64,000 nt of DNA from Chondrosia reniformis (Eukaryota; Porifera; Demospongiae; Chondrillida; Chondrillidae): positions 806,001 to 870,000 of the forward strand of contig OX359190.1 of NCBI GenBank assembly GCA_947172415.1, given 5' to 3'. The notes below the pieces were generated by a model that searched no databases, was not told where the DNA came from, and was given only the letters and a program-made list of their open reading frames with translations. Positions 54,241 to 64,000 of the stretch are shown piece by piece. The translations under genes and the position numbers were made by a program. The number at the start of each line of letters is the position of its first letter. The stretch's first letter is position 1.

Positions 54241-56449
54241 GATTGTATACATGTTTCAAGTGTATATATGTTTCATTGCAATGGATAACACTTGTATATA
54301 TAAGAGATGGATCCCGGAATTTCAAGATCATTCTTGTACCAATTAAAGGTATGAATATTCATCATATTTTCGTCTTTGATCTCGTCTTCTTCTCAGCGTA
54401 TGTATTTACAATATTTGAAATATTTCAATGAGCAGACTATAAAAGCTAATTACATATATACATAGCGGATACCCATATACTACAGTAAACTATATAACAA
54501 TGTTTTATATACAACTCAGCATGTTAAAATTTTTAGTTTAATCTGGAGGCTAATTTAGTATATAATGTGTACATATACTGGTCTTACATATACCAATATA
54601 GCTTATATTAAATGGTCTCAAATACTCACTGTTCTTTCCTTAATGTCTCTACACACTCCACAGTGAACTACTTTAGGGATAAACTAACTCTTCAAACTGA
54701 ATCCTACTAAATGGATTTTTCTAATTCTTGGGGGCACATTTTGAAATTGTCCCTGTCTCTGTTCAGTTGCTTGCCTGTGTCTATATACAGGAAGCAATTT
54801 GCACATGCTGTATAGCTAGAGTCATGCACTTTGTGAGTGTCTGTGTATGGACTGTATATGTCTTGAGTTTGTAAACATTAATTAACCTCGTGCTCCATGG
54901 TTACCCCAAGTACTAGGGGAATGGGGCTATTTGTAATAATTCTTAAAAAGCCTGACTTAGAAGGTACAAAGGCTACCACTGAAGTGATTTAAATTTACAA
55001 GTTCACAGCTAATCAAATAATTAAGGCGGGACCATTTGCTAAACAAAGTTCACCCTATCTACCATCACATGCATGATAACAGGGATAACCTCATTATACA
55101 ATGTGTCAAGACAATAATATTAATATTGCTTCCTTTCTATTTTGTAGAGGAATAACAGAGTGTCTGGAATGTGTTATATATTTGCTATACCATATGCATA
55201 CGTATGACATAATACATTTGTGCTTATATATATATATAGGCAGTGATATATTATATACAGCTATGTATGTACTGCATATGATCTTTAATATAGGTCAAGT
55301 ATATAAACAGGATACATCCACATGTACATAAATTGGTTCAATATATATTATAAATATACATATATACATAATTGGAGTGCATTGAACATCAGCAACACCT
55401 ATCAATTCAATAAGTGTTGCTGTTGACCAATACTTTATTACACATACATATATAATACTTGTAGTATTATATGCGTATACATATATATGCATATATTTCT
55501 ATGAAGTGATCTTATTATTACCTATATACGTAGATCTATAGTGGTAGACTGGAATTCAAAATTATTAATCCGATTTCACAGGTGTATAAGCATTGTGACT
55601 GAGATCTATATATTAATAGACAGTGTCTGGAACATTCTATGCATGCATTGAATTAAATGACTGATTAGTGACAGTATGGTATGATATGATTATGCATATA
55701 AATAATCAGACAGTGTAGTCTGTCTATATAGACATATATATACCCATGGGCTATAGGTATACAGGGTAAATTATTATATGTACTGTATATGGAATTATCT
55801 CTGTATACGTATTTTTATATAGTCTCTACTATAAGATCAAGATGATGACGGATTTACGTGGGGTCTAGACTGGCTTTATGATTATAGCTATGATCAATTC
55901 TATATATATATACATTGCTATATACTTATGTACTTAAAAGACATCATTAATTAATGACAAAGAAACCACATACAGTATATACGTAAGTAGTGTACGTATA
56001 GTATTATATAGTCCTATATACGTACATATACAGAGGAGTGCTTTTGATTGATACATATACATTGAAAGGAACAGATTAAAACCTTGCATCCTGTATGGAG
56101 TTTCCCATGCATTATATTGAAAGGACCAGACAGAGTTATGGCTGTCTCATATAGGACTTCAAGGGGAGAGTGTCTGCTCAATCAGACTGTAACAGTTGGT
56201 ATTAGTCTCTAATTGTTATATATAAATCATGACAACTTTACGTATATATGTAATATATATATTATTTATATTAGAATATTGTAACTTGTACTGTATATAG
56301 ACCAATATATAGCCAACAAAACTCTGCAATTGGTATAGTGTAATGTAATTGAGTAATGTTATATGAATATCACATATACCACATTTGTACAATTATTTGT
56401 AGTTTACATATATATATATATATTCCTGCAGCCTGAGACATGAAAAATC

Positions 56450-56540
56450 TAACACCATTTTCCTATATACTGTGCCTATATATTCTGTAAAAACGCCTAT
56501 ATGGGAACTAAACCTGGAGAGAGCTTTGCATGCATATGCA
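56450..56540 (+). repeat. Dispersed repeat family A, 5' part
   Basis: ATGAAAAATCTAACACCATT, then TGGGAACTAAACCTGGAGAG, as at 7058, truncated at the right. Confidence 0.55.
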
Positions 56541-56686
56541 TGTTTTTGATATGTAATTAACTCTAATTACTATATATTCAAAAACAAAAAAAGGATAACA
56601 TTAAAATTAAAGAGATTCCACTGCAGCTGTACACACGTTATGATTTATGTATTTCAGTGACACACGTATAAGCATGTATACATGCA

Positions 56687-56922
56687 GCACAGGATCAAAT
56701 GTCATGTTTCAGAAGGCATGAAACCTATTTGAAACTCTTTGAACAGCCAAATTTCAAAAGGTATGAAACCTATGTAGAAAACTCGGAAAGGGGGCTGTTA
56801 AAAACTTAAAACCCAAGAAATTTTCTATTAGCACATACTTGCGCACCCTTTGAAACCTGGCTGTTTAAGAAGTTTCTAATTATGTTTCATGTCATATGAA
56901 ACCTGAAATTTGGTCCTGTGCA
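56687..56922. mobile_element. Possible MITE with about 14-bp inverted ends
   Basis: GCACAGGATCAAAT at the left mirrors ATTTGGTCCTGTGC at the right with one mismatch. Inside, the pattern ATGAAACCT recurs in both directions. No ORF. Confidence 0.45.
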
Positions 56923-58420
56923 GGATTCACAGAAGATCAATTATGAATTATGAAATGATATGGCTTGTTTGTTACATTCATTATATATAAGATCAGTGGA
57001 TTTCATATATGATCATCCTTTTGCTGATGAAGATCTTTGTGGTTGAAACGTTCAATAATCTGTGTAAAATTACTGTTGCTGATGCTCATATGAAACCCAC
57101 TGGTCATATTATGATTTATGCATTTTAGTGACAGACATATAATAAGCATAAATTCAGATAGGAGGTGCAATGAAGATATTAACTGAAACATCTAACACCC
57201 CCAAATCACCAGTCAATATAGACACACCCCTTGAATCAGTCCCATATCATATTAGATCACACATAAATAATTGCTTCCTTCTGTCCACTTCAGTCAAGTG
57301 ATTTAATACAATCCACTTGTCTCTACATACCAGTCATTGGTCAAATGGAGATAGATTGCCCAAATTAAGACACCTATTGTTTGATTTCATCAGATGTCTG
57401 AAAATCATCTGTGTTGGCTACGAGTGGTTGTCAATGACTGGATTTGGCACCAAATGATTAATGGTGAGTATATTAAATTTTACCTGTTTTAGTAAAATTT
57501 GAATTATATCAGGAAATCTTTTCTGGGAATGGCTATTGTTTAATAAGTCTTCTCCGGCAACCATGCAGTCTGTCTTGTCTGCCTTTTAGAATGTTTTGGC
57601 TAGAGGGCCCAATTTATAGGGATATATATTTAAGTGGCAGTCTTTCTTAAGAGTTTTGGAAGCAAAGTTTCAAATGGCTAGGAGGTTAGTAATTATCATA
57701 TATAGACATTGAAGAGTCCATTAAATGAAAAAAATTGTTTACTAGTATTGGTTTTACATAGAATACTACATTAAATATGTCAATGCATATCTTTGAATCT
57801 GATTCCTATATAGTGAATTAATATTAATGCTTTGTATTTGTGTTCCTTGCAGGATAACGTGATTGTACTGATGAAACGGTTGTGGTCTTTTTATCAGAAC
57901 AATTTATATTATAATCATTTTACTTGTATACTATATATAATATATCCATATACTCTCTATATGCTTAACCATATAACTCCAAACCTTGCATGCTTTGATG
58001 GATAGTAGTGCTGACATAAAAATGGCCACCCTATATATATCATCAAAACAGCTTCATTCGCAATTCTCAATATGTACTTAACTATATTTTTTGAACTAAT
58101 TAAAGGTATGCATGTGTGACTGTTGGCCATATTAAATGTTTGCTGTCAAGTCTGAAAGCCATTTACACTATTTGCATAACCCAATACCAGCTGGCTAATG
58201 GAATTAAAGGCATTGGAATGTAGACAATATCGCTATATATGTAATATATAGGCACATGCACGGCTTCATTTGATGGTTATATATAATGTAGTATAATGCA
58301 GTGTGCAGTTTAATGTTTAATTATAAGTCTAACACCTGTGTGTGTACGTCATTACGGATATATCCTTTATACAAGGGCTTAATAAGTGGTGTGGGCGAGA
58401 TTGGCCTGTTATAACGCGGC

Positions 58421-58428
58421 TATAAATA
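58421..58428 (+). promoter_or_regulatory. TATA box of secreted receptor-like gene
   Basis: TATAAATA in a locally GC-richer context. The usual 25-32 bp spacing puts transcription start near 58450. Confidence 0.6.
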
Positions 58429-58551
58429 GAGGAGTGGAGGAAGGAGCTATAGATGAATGAGGAGGAGAGCTGTGTGTATACAGTTATAAGACAAACGCTC
58501 AAACAAAAAAGAACTAGACTTCTCGACCTAAAAGGCGATTATTTTACAAGA

Positions 58552-59310
58552 ATGGATGAAAGATTATCGCTCTGGGAGAGTAAAGCAATTTGGAAACTGT
58601 CTTTCTGGTTCATTCTGTTCAACCTTCCCTTTGGAGTAGCAGCTCGAGGAGTATCGATAGATTGTTACGACTATCGGGGGAGAGCGCTGTGCGAGAAGCT
58701 CGCAAACGGAAACTTAAAGTGCAACTTATCTGCCAATGTGAATGCTGTCAACACCTGCAAACCTGTTGCTAATGCCTCTCTCCGGGATTACTGCACCATT
58801 TCTCTGTTCATCAGTTTCGACAACAAGGGTCACTTCTCAAATCACACTTATGTTGCTTCATCGAAAAAGTTTAAGAGCAAAATTCCTCGAGTTTTTGACA
58901 TCCAAGTAGTCAATGGCAACGTCCTCAGATATACAAAGTCGTGCTTCCCAAATTGTTGCAATAACGATATTACCGTTCCCAATCCAGTTCGTTACGTGCC
59001 CCGCTCTCGCGTGTCCTGTTACAGCTGTAGCGGTGCACTAACGTGCAATCCATTCTACAAGAAAAATTGCACTATACCAGTGGGTCATTGTACTGTTGAC
59101 AGACCCCTCTCTCCCTCCGGAGGGTGTTCCTTAGTAATTCTGAGTATTGGCCGAGACATCCTCTTTTTTGCTGACACGGCAGAAGTTCTGGACAATTCTT
59201 TGCCTCTGTGCAAAGCTGATCAAGCATTTATTCCTGCAGGACCAGGAACCATAAGCAAGTATAGTTGTACATGTAAAGGTGATTATTGCAATAGAGTACT
59301 GTATACATAA
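58552..59310 (+). CDS. Secreted TGF-beta-receptor-like Cys-rich protein
   Basis: The frame is open from an ATG at 58453, but that ATG is at the expected transcription start of the TATA box. I therefore prefer the ATG at 58552, which also places the hydrophobic stretch LSFWFILFNLPFGVA near the N-terminus as a signal peptide. Two Cys-rich modules follow. The first starts SIDCYDYRGRALCEKL and ends CFPNCCNND. The second starts RVSCYSCSGALTCNP and ends SCTCKGDYCN, a close match to the end of activin-type receptor ectodomains. Several NxS/T sites are present. The stop follows five codons later with no membrane segment. It is a single exon, predicted to be secreted, possibly a soluble ligand-binding relative of the receptor kinase 3.5 kb downstream. 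Confidence 0.7.
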   Translation: MDERLSLWESKAIWKLSFWFILFNLPFGVAARGVSIDCYDYRGRALCEKLANGNLKCNLSANVNAVNTCKPVANASLRDYCTISLFISFDNKGHFSNHTYVASSKKFKSKIPRVFDIQVVNGNVLRYTKSCFPNCCNNDITVPNPVRYVPRSRVSCYSCSGALTCNPFYKKNCTIPVGHCTVDRPLSPSGGCSLVILSIGRDILFFADTAEVLDNSLPLCKADQAFIPAGPGTISKYSCTCKGDYCNRVLYT

Positions 59311-60360
59311 TTATAAACAGTAATTTTACTAAGTTGGATATATATATAAGAAATTAACTAAATATTACATGTGAAATTGGATGTAGAAATTATACTTTTT
59401 CATGAATGTGTTTACATATACAAAATAACTTTCATTTACTTTGACTTTGTAATTTATCAATTAATTATATATATATACCAGTGCATGTATATGTATTTAG
59501 CTATTTTATACATATCATGCACCATGCAATAATAGTAATATATAATATATATGCATGGCATGAAACTCCTTATATTATGTATTAATATTAATTATTTCTA
59601 TGCTATATATATAACAACTTTATTGCATCAACTTTCATGCATAAGATGTAATATTTAATATTTCAATATTCTTACATAATGTTTACAGACCGATGATAAT
59701 ACAAACCATAAATAATTATCAGCAATACATGTAAACCTCTCACTATATAGTTCCCTATATAGCTATATATAGGCCTAGGCCTTTTATATACTCTGAAGTA
59801 TATAGATGTATAGCATGCAAGAAAAATGGTGTATTATTGATTATTCATCTATTAAAACATTAATCCTGTTATATTATTTTCAGAAACACTTTTCAATGTT
59901 CTCATGATGCATACGCATCGGATGCATTGGGTAAAAGTGATTATATATATTAGCCTGCTATGACTGGAGACTAAATTAAAAGGGGAAAACATATATAGAG
60001 CTGGAGAATGCACGCCTACCATGTACAACAAAAGTGAAAAAAGTGAAAAAGAAAAGAAAAGACTTTAAATTAATGAGCATGATCCTAATACTATAATCCT
60101 AATCCTCACACATCCTCCTCCTCCTTCCCCTCCCCTTCCTCCTCCCCCTCCCCTTCCTCCTCCTCCTCCTCCCCCTCCCCCTCCCCCTCCCCCTACTCCT
60201 ACTCCTCCTCCTTCTTCTCCTCCTCCCCCTCCTTCTCCTCCTCCCCCTCCCCCTCCCCTCCTCCTCCCCCTCCCCCTCCTATACTCCCCCTCCCCCTCCT
60301 TTATACCCCCACCCCCTCCTCCTCCTCCTCCTCTGTCTCCTTATCCACATAGATGTTGGG
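59311..60360. other. Spacer with polypyrimidine tract
   Basis: AT-rich with no gene seen. 60114-60345 is an almost pure CTCC/CCT tract on the plus strand. Confidence 0.7.
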
Positions 60361-60399
60361 AGATTGAGATCCGTCCACGACCAGCTCACTCATCCAACC

Positions 60400-60745
60400 A
60401 GTGCAGTTGGTTAATTATTCCTCTCCAGGTACTTCTGTCTGTCACTATATCCCTCCAGTCCTCAATTCTTGCCAGGTCTCTGCTGATGGTGTCCATCCAA
60501 CGTAATGAGGTGCCCCCAGGCTTTCTTTTCTTCCCGCCGGTCTACATCTCAAAATTCTCCTCTGTGTTCTCTCTTCGCCCATCCTCTGTACTTGTCCAAA
60601 CCACTGCAACCTCCGTTTTCTCAACACATCTTCAATGGGGATCTGACCTGTCAGTTTTAGAATGTCCTCATTTCTCTTCTTGTCCAACAGGGTGACCCTA
60701 TAACACGTCCCTCAAACACCTCATCTGGAATGTCTTCAGCTTCCT
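60400..60745 (-). pseudogene. Non-LTR retrotransposon fragment, C-terminal part of RT ORF
   Basis: Minus-strand frames KLKTFQMRCLRDVL and, after a frameshift, DKKRNEDILKLTGQIPIEDV plus RKRRLQWFGQVQRM match the widespread C-terminal region of LINE polymerases (RRLxWxGHVxRM). It is frameshifted and truncated at both sides. Confidence 0.65.
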
Positions 60746-60833
60746 TGTGGAAGCAAAGCAAATTCACACACACACACACATATATATACCTTATATCTGA
60801 ATGCCTTTTAACCATAATTATATATATATATAT

Positions 60834-62231
60834 ATGATTTACAACGTCTACTAGATATACTTCATGTTTGGTGTGCTAAATGGCAACTCCAAATTAACAC
60901 CAATAAGACTAAGGTGATTCATTTCCGCCCGACTCAACACAAACTATCACAGTTCAAATTTCATATAGGCTCCTCTCACATAGAATACACCAAAGATTAT
61001 AATTACTTAGGTTTATCACTAAATGAACATTTAACCTGGAGCAATTCCATTGCATTAATTTCCAAGAAAGCCTCCAAAGCTGCCAACCTCTTAACAGCTA
61101 AATCTAGAGCGTATGGTAACTTCCATTATAATGTCTTTAGTCATCTATACCGAACACTAGTCCTAAGTATAATTAGTTATAGCTCACATGTCTGGGGTGC
61201 AAAAGAATATCAGGCCCTTGAATTGGTACAAAACAATGTCATGAGATCATTTATAGGCCTTGGTAAGACTGCTCCTCTTGTCGGACTCATGGGTGAACTA
61301 AACTGGAAGCCATTACACTGGCATACTAAATTTACCACCATTAAATTCTGGCATCACCTTTGTGATCTCCCTATTAAATGCATGCCCAAGAAGGTATTAT
61401 TGTTTTTAGCCAAACTTAACCTCAAAGATACATGGTATAGCAATGTTATGGATGTAATCTCTAAATTAATTACCCCCAATGATGCTCCTTATCCTGCTAT
61501 TTCTAACCCCAGTAATTTCATGAACACCATCATGTATGATAGATCACACTTCCTCAGTTATACAATGCAACTTATAAATAAATTAGCCTTACAAGATTGG
61601 ACCTTAAGACTAGACACTATAGACAAAAATAGTAGATCTGGGGGCAGGTTAGCTGACTACAGGCTCATTAAGAGAACGCCCTCAACTGATGACTATATAA
61701 GGACTGGTAATTTTGATAAAAGGAGAGTCCTGGCAGCCCTGAGGTGTGGGTGCCTCCCTCTCGAAATTGAGAAGGGCAGATTGAGACACCCTAAGGTTGA
61801 TCTGGAGAGCAGGATTTGCCAGCTGTGTAACTGTGGTGCAATAGAGGACTCCACTCATTTTATTACAACCTGTCCAGCTTTCAATCATATAAGATGTAAT
61901 CTTTTTGCTGAATGCTCACTTTTATCCCCTAACTTCTACTCTTACCCAAGTATCCAAAAAAACCACTTCATCCTAACATACCCAAATCAAAAGATCTCAA
62001 ATTATATTTACAGTATGTACATTCATCGTAAATCTCTCACTCATTCTCACTAATTTTTGTTCCATAAAGGTTTTGTAATACATACACCCTCCCTGCATGG
62101 CCCTGGAAATGTATACCCCCTGCTAGTGACTTGTAAACCCACCATGGGTTGGGCTATTTCTGACTGATTTTTTTTTTTTCAGAATAGCATGTCACATTAA
62201 TAAAAATCATTATTATTATTATTATTATTAT
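60834..62231 (+). mobile_element. 5'-truncated LINE (Jockey/CR1-like), other strand from its neighbour
   Basis: It starts right after a (TA)n tract with codons for DLQRLLDILHVWCAKW, continues NTNKTKVIHFRP and DYNYLGLSLNEHLTW, and runs open to 62053. The C-terminal Cys/His motif CQLCNCGAIEDSTHFITTCP is the one usual at the end of such polymerases. The catalytic palm region is missing (5' truncation). The 3' part ends in an ATT-repeat tail at about 62211-62231, a normal LINE terminus. It is not active, but the remaining frame is undamaged, implying recent insertion. Confidence 0.8.
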
Positions 62232-62803
62232 ACACTTTATGGAAAACAGCGAGGAAACAATATAGGATGTGAGAAGGAAACATGACTTTGAAATAAAGAG
62301 TACATATATACAACAGATCAAGTATATATGCTGCTTCCTTCTCCATGCATACATATTCTTCCATATTGTCACTAAACTTGGCTCTGTCATCCTGTAGTTG
62401 TGCAATTCTGATTTCACTTATCATCATAGCATGGCTCAGTGCAATTAACTCCGGATCCCTTAGTTCACACTTAGTATATTGTCACTTGTACTGTATATAG
62501 TCTATAAAACATTTGGCCCTTTCTAATAGAACACATTGTACAAACGATATCTGCGGTAGGTTTACGTTCCGTATGAAGCGTAACGGAGCGTTCTGCGGCG
62601 AACTTATGGCAAAAAGTATGCGAACTTTCCTATAATTTGCGGGTGTCAGAATATGGTTTCAGATATTTCGGTACTCCATATAGGCTACAGCTTTAAAGAA
62701 AGGCGATCAATTGGTTAAGCTTCAGCGAGGAGAGAAACGTTAACGTTAACATATACATGTATATATAGTTCGGTGACGTGAAATCAAAGATAAGATCAGG
62801 ATC
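62232..62803. other. Upstream region of receptor kinase gene
   Basis: No gene seen. 62560-62640 is GC-richer than its surroundings and may belong to the promoter or 5' UTR. Confidence 0.5.
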
Positions 62804-63919
62804 ATGAGTGAAAGTGGATTTGGTAGGTTGAAAATTATACCTATATATTAATCGCATATTGTCAGATTTCCAAGTATAAGAATTTAATATAATATTTCGT
62901 GTGTATGCCTGTGTCCACCTGTTTCCTTAATATCTGTGCTTGATAACCATGCCTGGCATATAGGAAAATAATACTGATTTTAACTATTTTTATGCACCCT
63001 TTTCATTTTATATTAATTCCTTCATCAACCTTGTATCTGTTTTAATTTTGTAGTTTCCTCATTTCTGTTGCTCTTAGCAACAGCACATTTTGCTGGACTG
63101 GCTTCTGCACTTCTCTGCTATAACTGTGGTAGCATTGCTGTAAACTGTACCTACTCCAACAGCCCCCTAGCTTTTGAATGTACTGTTCCCATGGAAACAC
63201 TCTACACTTGTGGTACCAATGAAACACTTGACAGTGATGATTCTGTCTGTAGTATCCTTTTGTTCACCAACATTGGATTCCCCCAACCAGCTGCAGTGGA
63301 CACATATTTAGTTCACATAGGTCTAATTACTGAGGAAGGTTTGAGGACTGCATCTCCTACTTGTGATACCACATTTAGCAACAGAAATGATTTTTTAAGG
63401 CAGAAAAACATTGTGAACTGTCTTTGTAATGGAGATTTTTGTAATTCTCAGTTTAGAGTTTTTTTTAATGAATCAGATTCCAGTACCAGTTCTTCCCCTC
63501 CCTCTCCCTCACCAACAGAAGAGCCGTCTCCTGCAACACTCTCTCCCAAGGGACTGACCAGGAATGAGATTGCAGCCATAATTGTTGGAATGATTATTGT
63601 TGCTCTGTTCATTGCAGCTGTAGTAATGGTTGTGGTAATAGCTTATCTGTTTGTACATGGCAAACGTGGCAAAACTGAACAGGTTGTCAGTTCGGAATGT
63701 TCTAATTCCTGCAGTACAGAAACAGTGCTTTGTCCACCTGCCTCTGCACAGGAGGATTGCACAATCAAGGAGGACCAGAATGCTGATCATGAGAGTAATG
63801 GCATTATATCTGTTCTGGTTGAGCATGGTCAATTTGGTACAGTCTGGAAGGTGGCTAAAAGAGAGAATGGGTCTTTGGTAACCAAAGTCTTCTCCAGCAA
63901 AGAAAAGCCAAACTTGCTA
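62804..63919 (+). CDS. TGF-beta/activin/BMP-type receptor serine-threonine kinase, 5' part
   Basis: Exon 1, 62804-62822 (MSESGF plus one base), splices over GTAGG...TTTTGTAG to exon 2 at 63054. Together they form a signal peptide (FVSSFLLLLATAHFAGLASA). The ectodomain follows with LLCYNCGS at its start and CLCNGDFCN at its end, then a Ser/Pro-rich stalk, a transmembrane helix (IAAIIVGMIIVALFIAAVV and beyond) and a basic HGKRGK stop-transfer. The kinase begins with a glycine loop GQFGTVWK and a probable catalytic Lys in VTKVFSS. The exon ends at donor GTAAAA (63920), and the rest lies beyond the window. A type II receptor is suggested by the absence of a GS box (SGSGSG) before the kinase. It would transduce TGF-beta-superfamily signals at the cell surface. 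Confidence 0.8.
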
Positions 63920-64000
63920 GTAAAATGAGTGCAAAATTAACTGCATTCCACAACTATATACCTACATCTATATACATAGCCGTCCAAACAATCCAATATA

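Larger units (their letters stand above)
50459..58420. other. About 8 kb AT-rich region without a supported gene
   Basis: Many short frames but none with recognisable domains or splice structure. It contains the repeats listed separately and long TATATA-rich stretches. Confidence 0.6.

Noticed and set aside
57392..57860. Small spliced frame starting MSENHLCWLRVVVNDW
   Set aside because: It reaches a stop immediately after the only good acceptor (57852), and no similarity is evident.

Overview
The window is eukaryotic nuclear DNA, AT-rich, with intron-containing genes that use GT-AG splice sites. The gene content points to an early-branching animal, most likely a demosponge: an animal-type CCT5 chaperonin gene, UBE3D, a TGF-beta-type receptor kinase with secreted receptor-ectodomain relatives, LIV-1-type zinc transporters, Roc-COR GTPases carrying a CARD, and a DIRS-like retrotransposon. 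The species cannot be fixed from the sequence alone. All exon models were read by eye from splice signals, frame continuity and comparison between the copies present in the window.

Left half (1-38440): a segmental duplication cluster. The ancestral unit looks like a forward innate-immune-type gene (kelch exon, Roc-COR exon, linker exon, CARD exon) facing a reverse-strand SLC39/ZIP zinc transporter. Copy 1 (1-10095) has an intact Roc-COR-CARD gene and a ruined ZIP gene. Copy 2 (11874-24998) has the kelch exon, a Roc-COR-CARD gene broken by a stop codon, and an intact 8-exon ZIP gene. Copy 3 (24999-38437) begins exactly inside the last codons of the CARD exon, so it holds only a ZIP gene. Intron 1 of that gene has been invaded by a 5981-bp DIRS-like element (30763-36743). 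The paralogous intron of copy 2 preserves the empty site.

Middle (38440-50460): three reverse-strand genes in a row. They are CCT5 (ten exons, 41056-47396), UBE3D (single exon) and a secreted protein with TGF-beta-receptor-like cysteine domains. Several introns of CCT5 and ZIP consist almost entirely of G-rich (plus strand) micro- and minisatellites. A decayed copy of the last CCT5 exon lies beyond the 3' end of CCT5.

Right part (50460-64000): about 8 kb of AT-rich DNA with small repeats and a SINE, then a forward secreted TGF-beta-receptor-like gene with a TATA box, two broken LINE fragments, and the 5' part of a TGF-beta-superfamily receptor kinase that runs off the window.

The repeat content is rich: a tRNA-derived SINE family, at least three MITE-like families with terminal inverted repeats, a 62-bp-arm hairpin, a 105-bp tandem repeat and several unnamed dispersed repeats. 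The observations most worth following are the apparent kelch / Roc-COR GTPase / CARD architecture with a hypervariable insert, the dated DIRS insertion, and the cluster of soluble TGF-beta-receptor-like ectodomains beside a full receptor.
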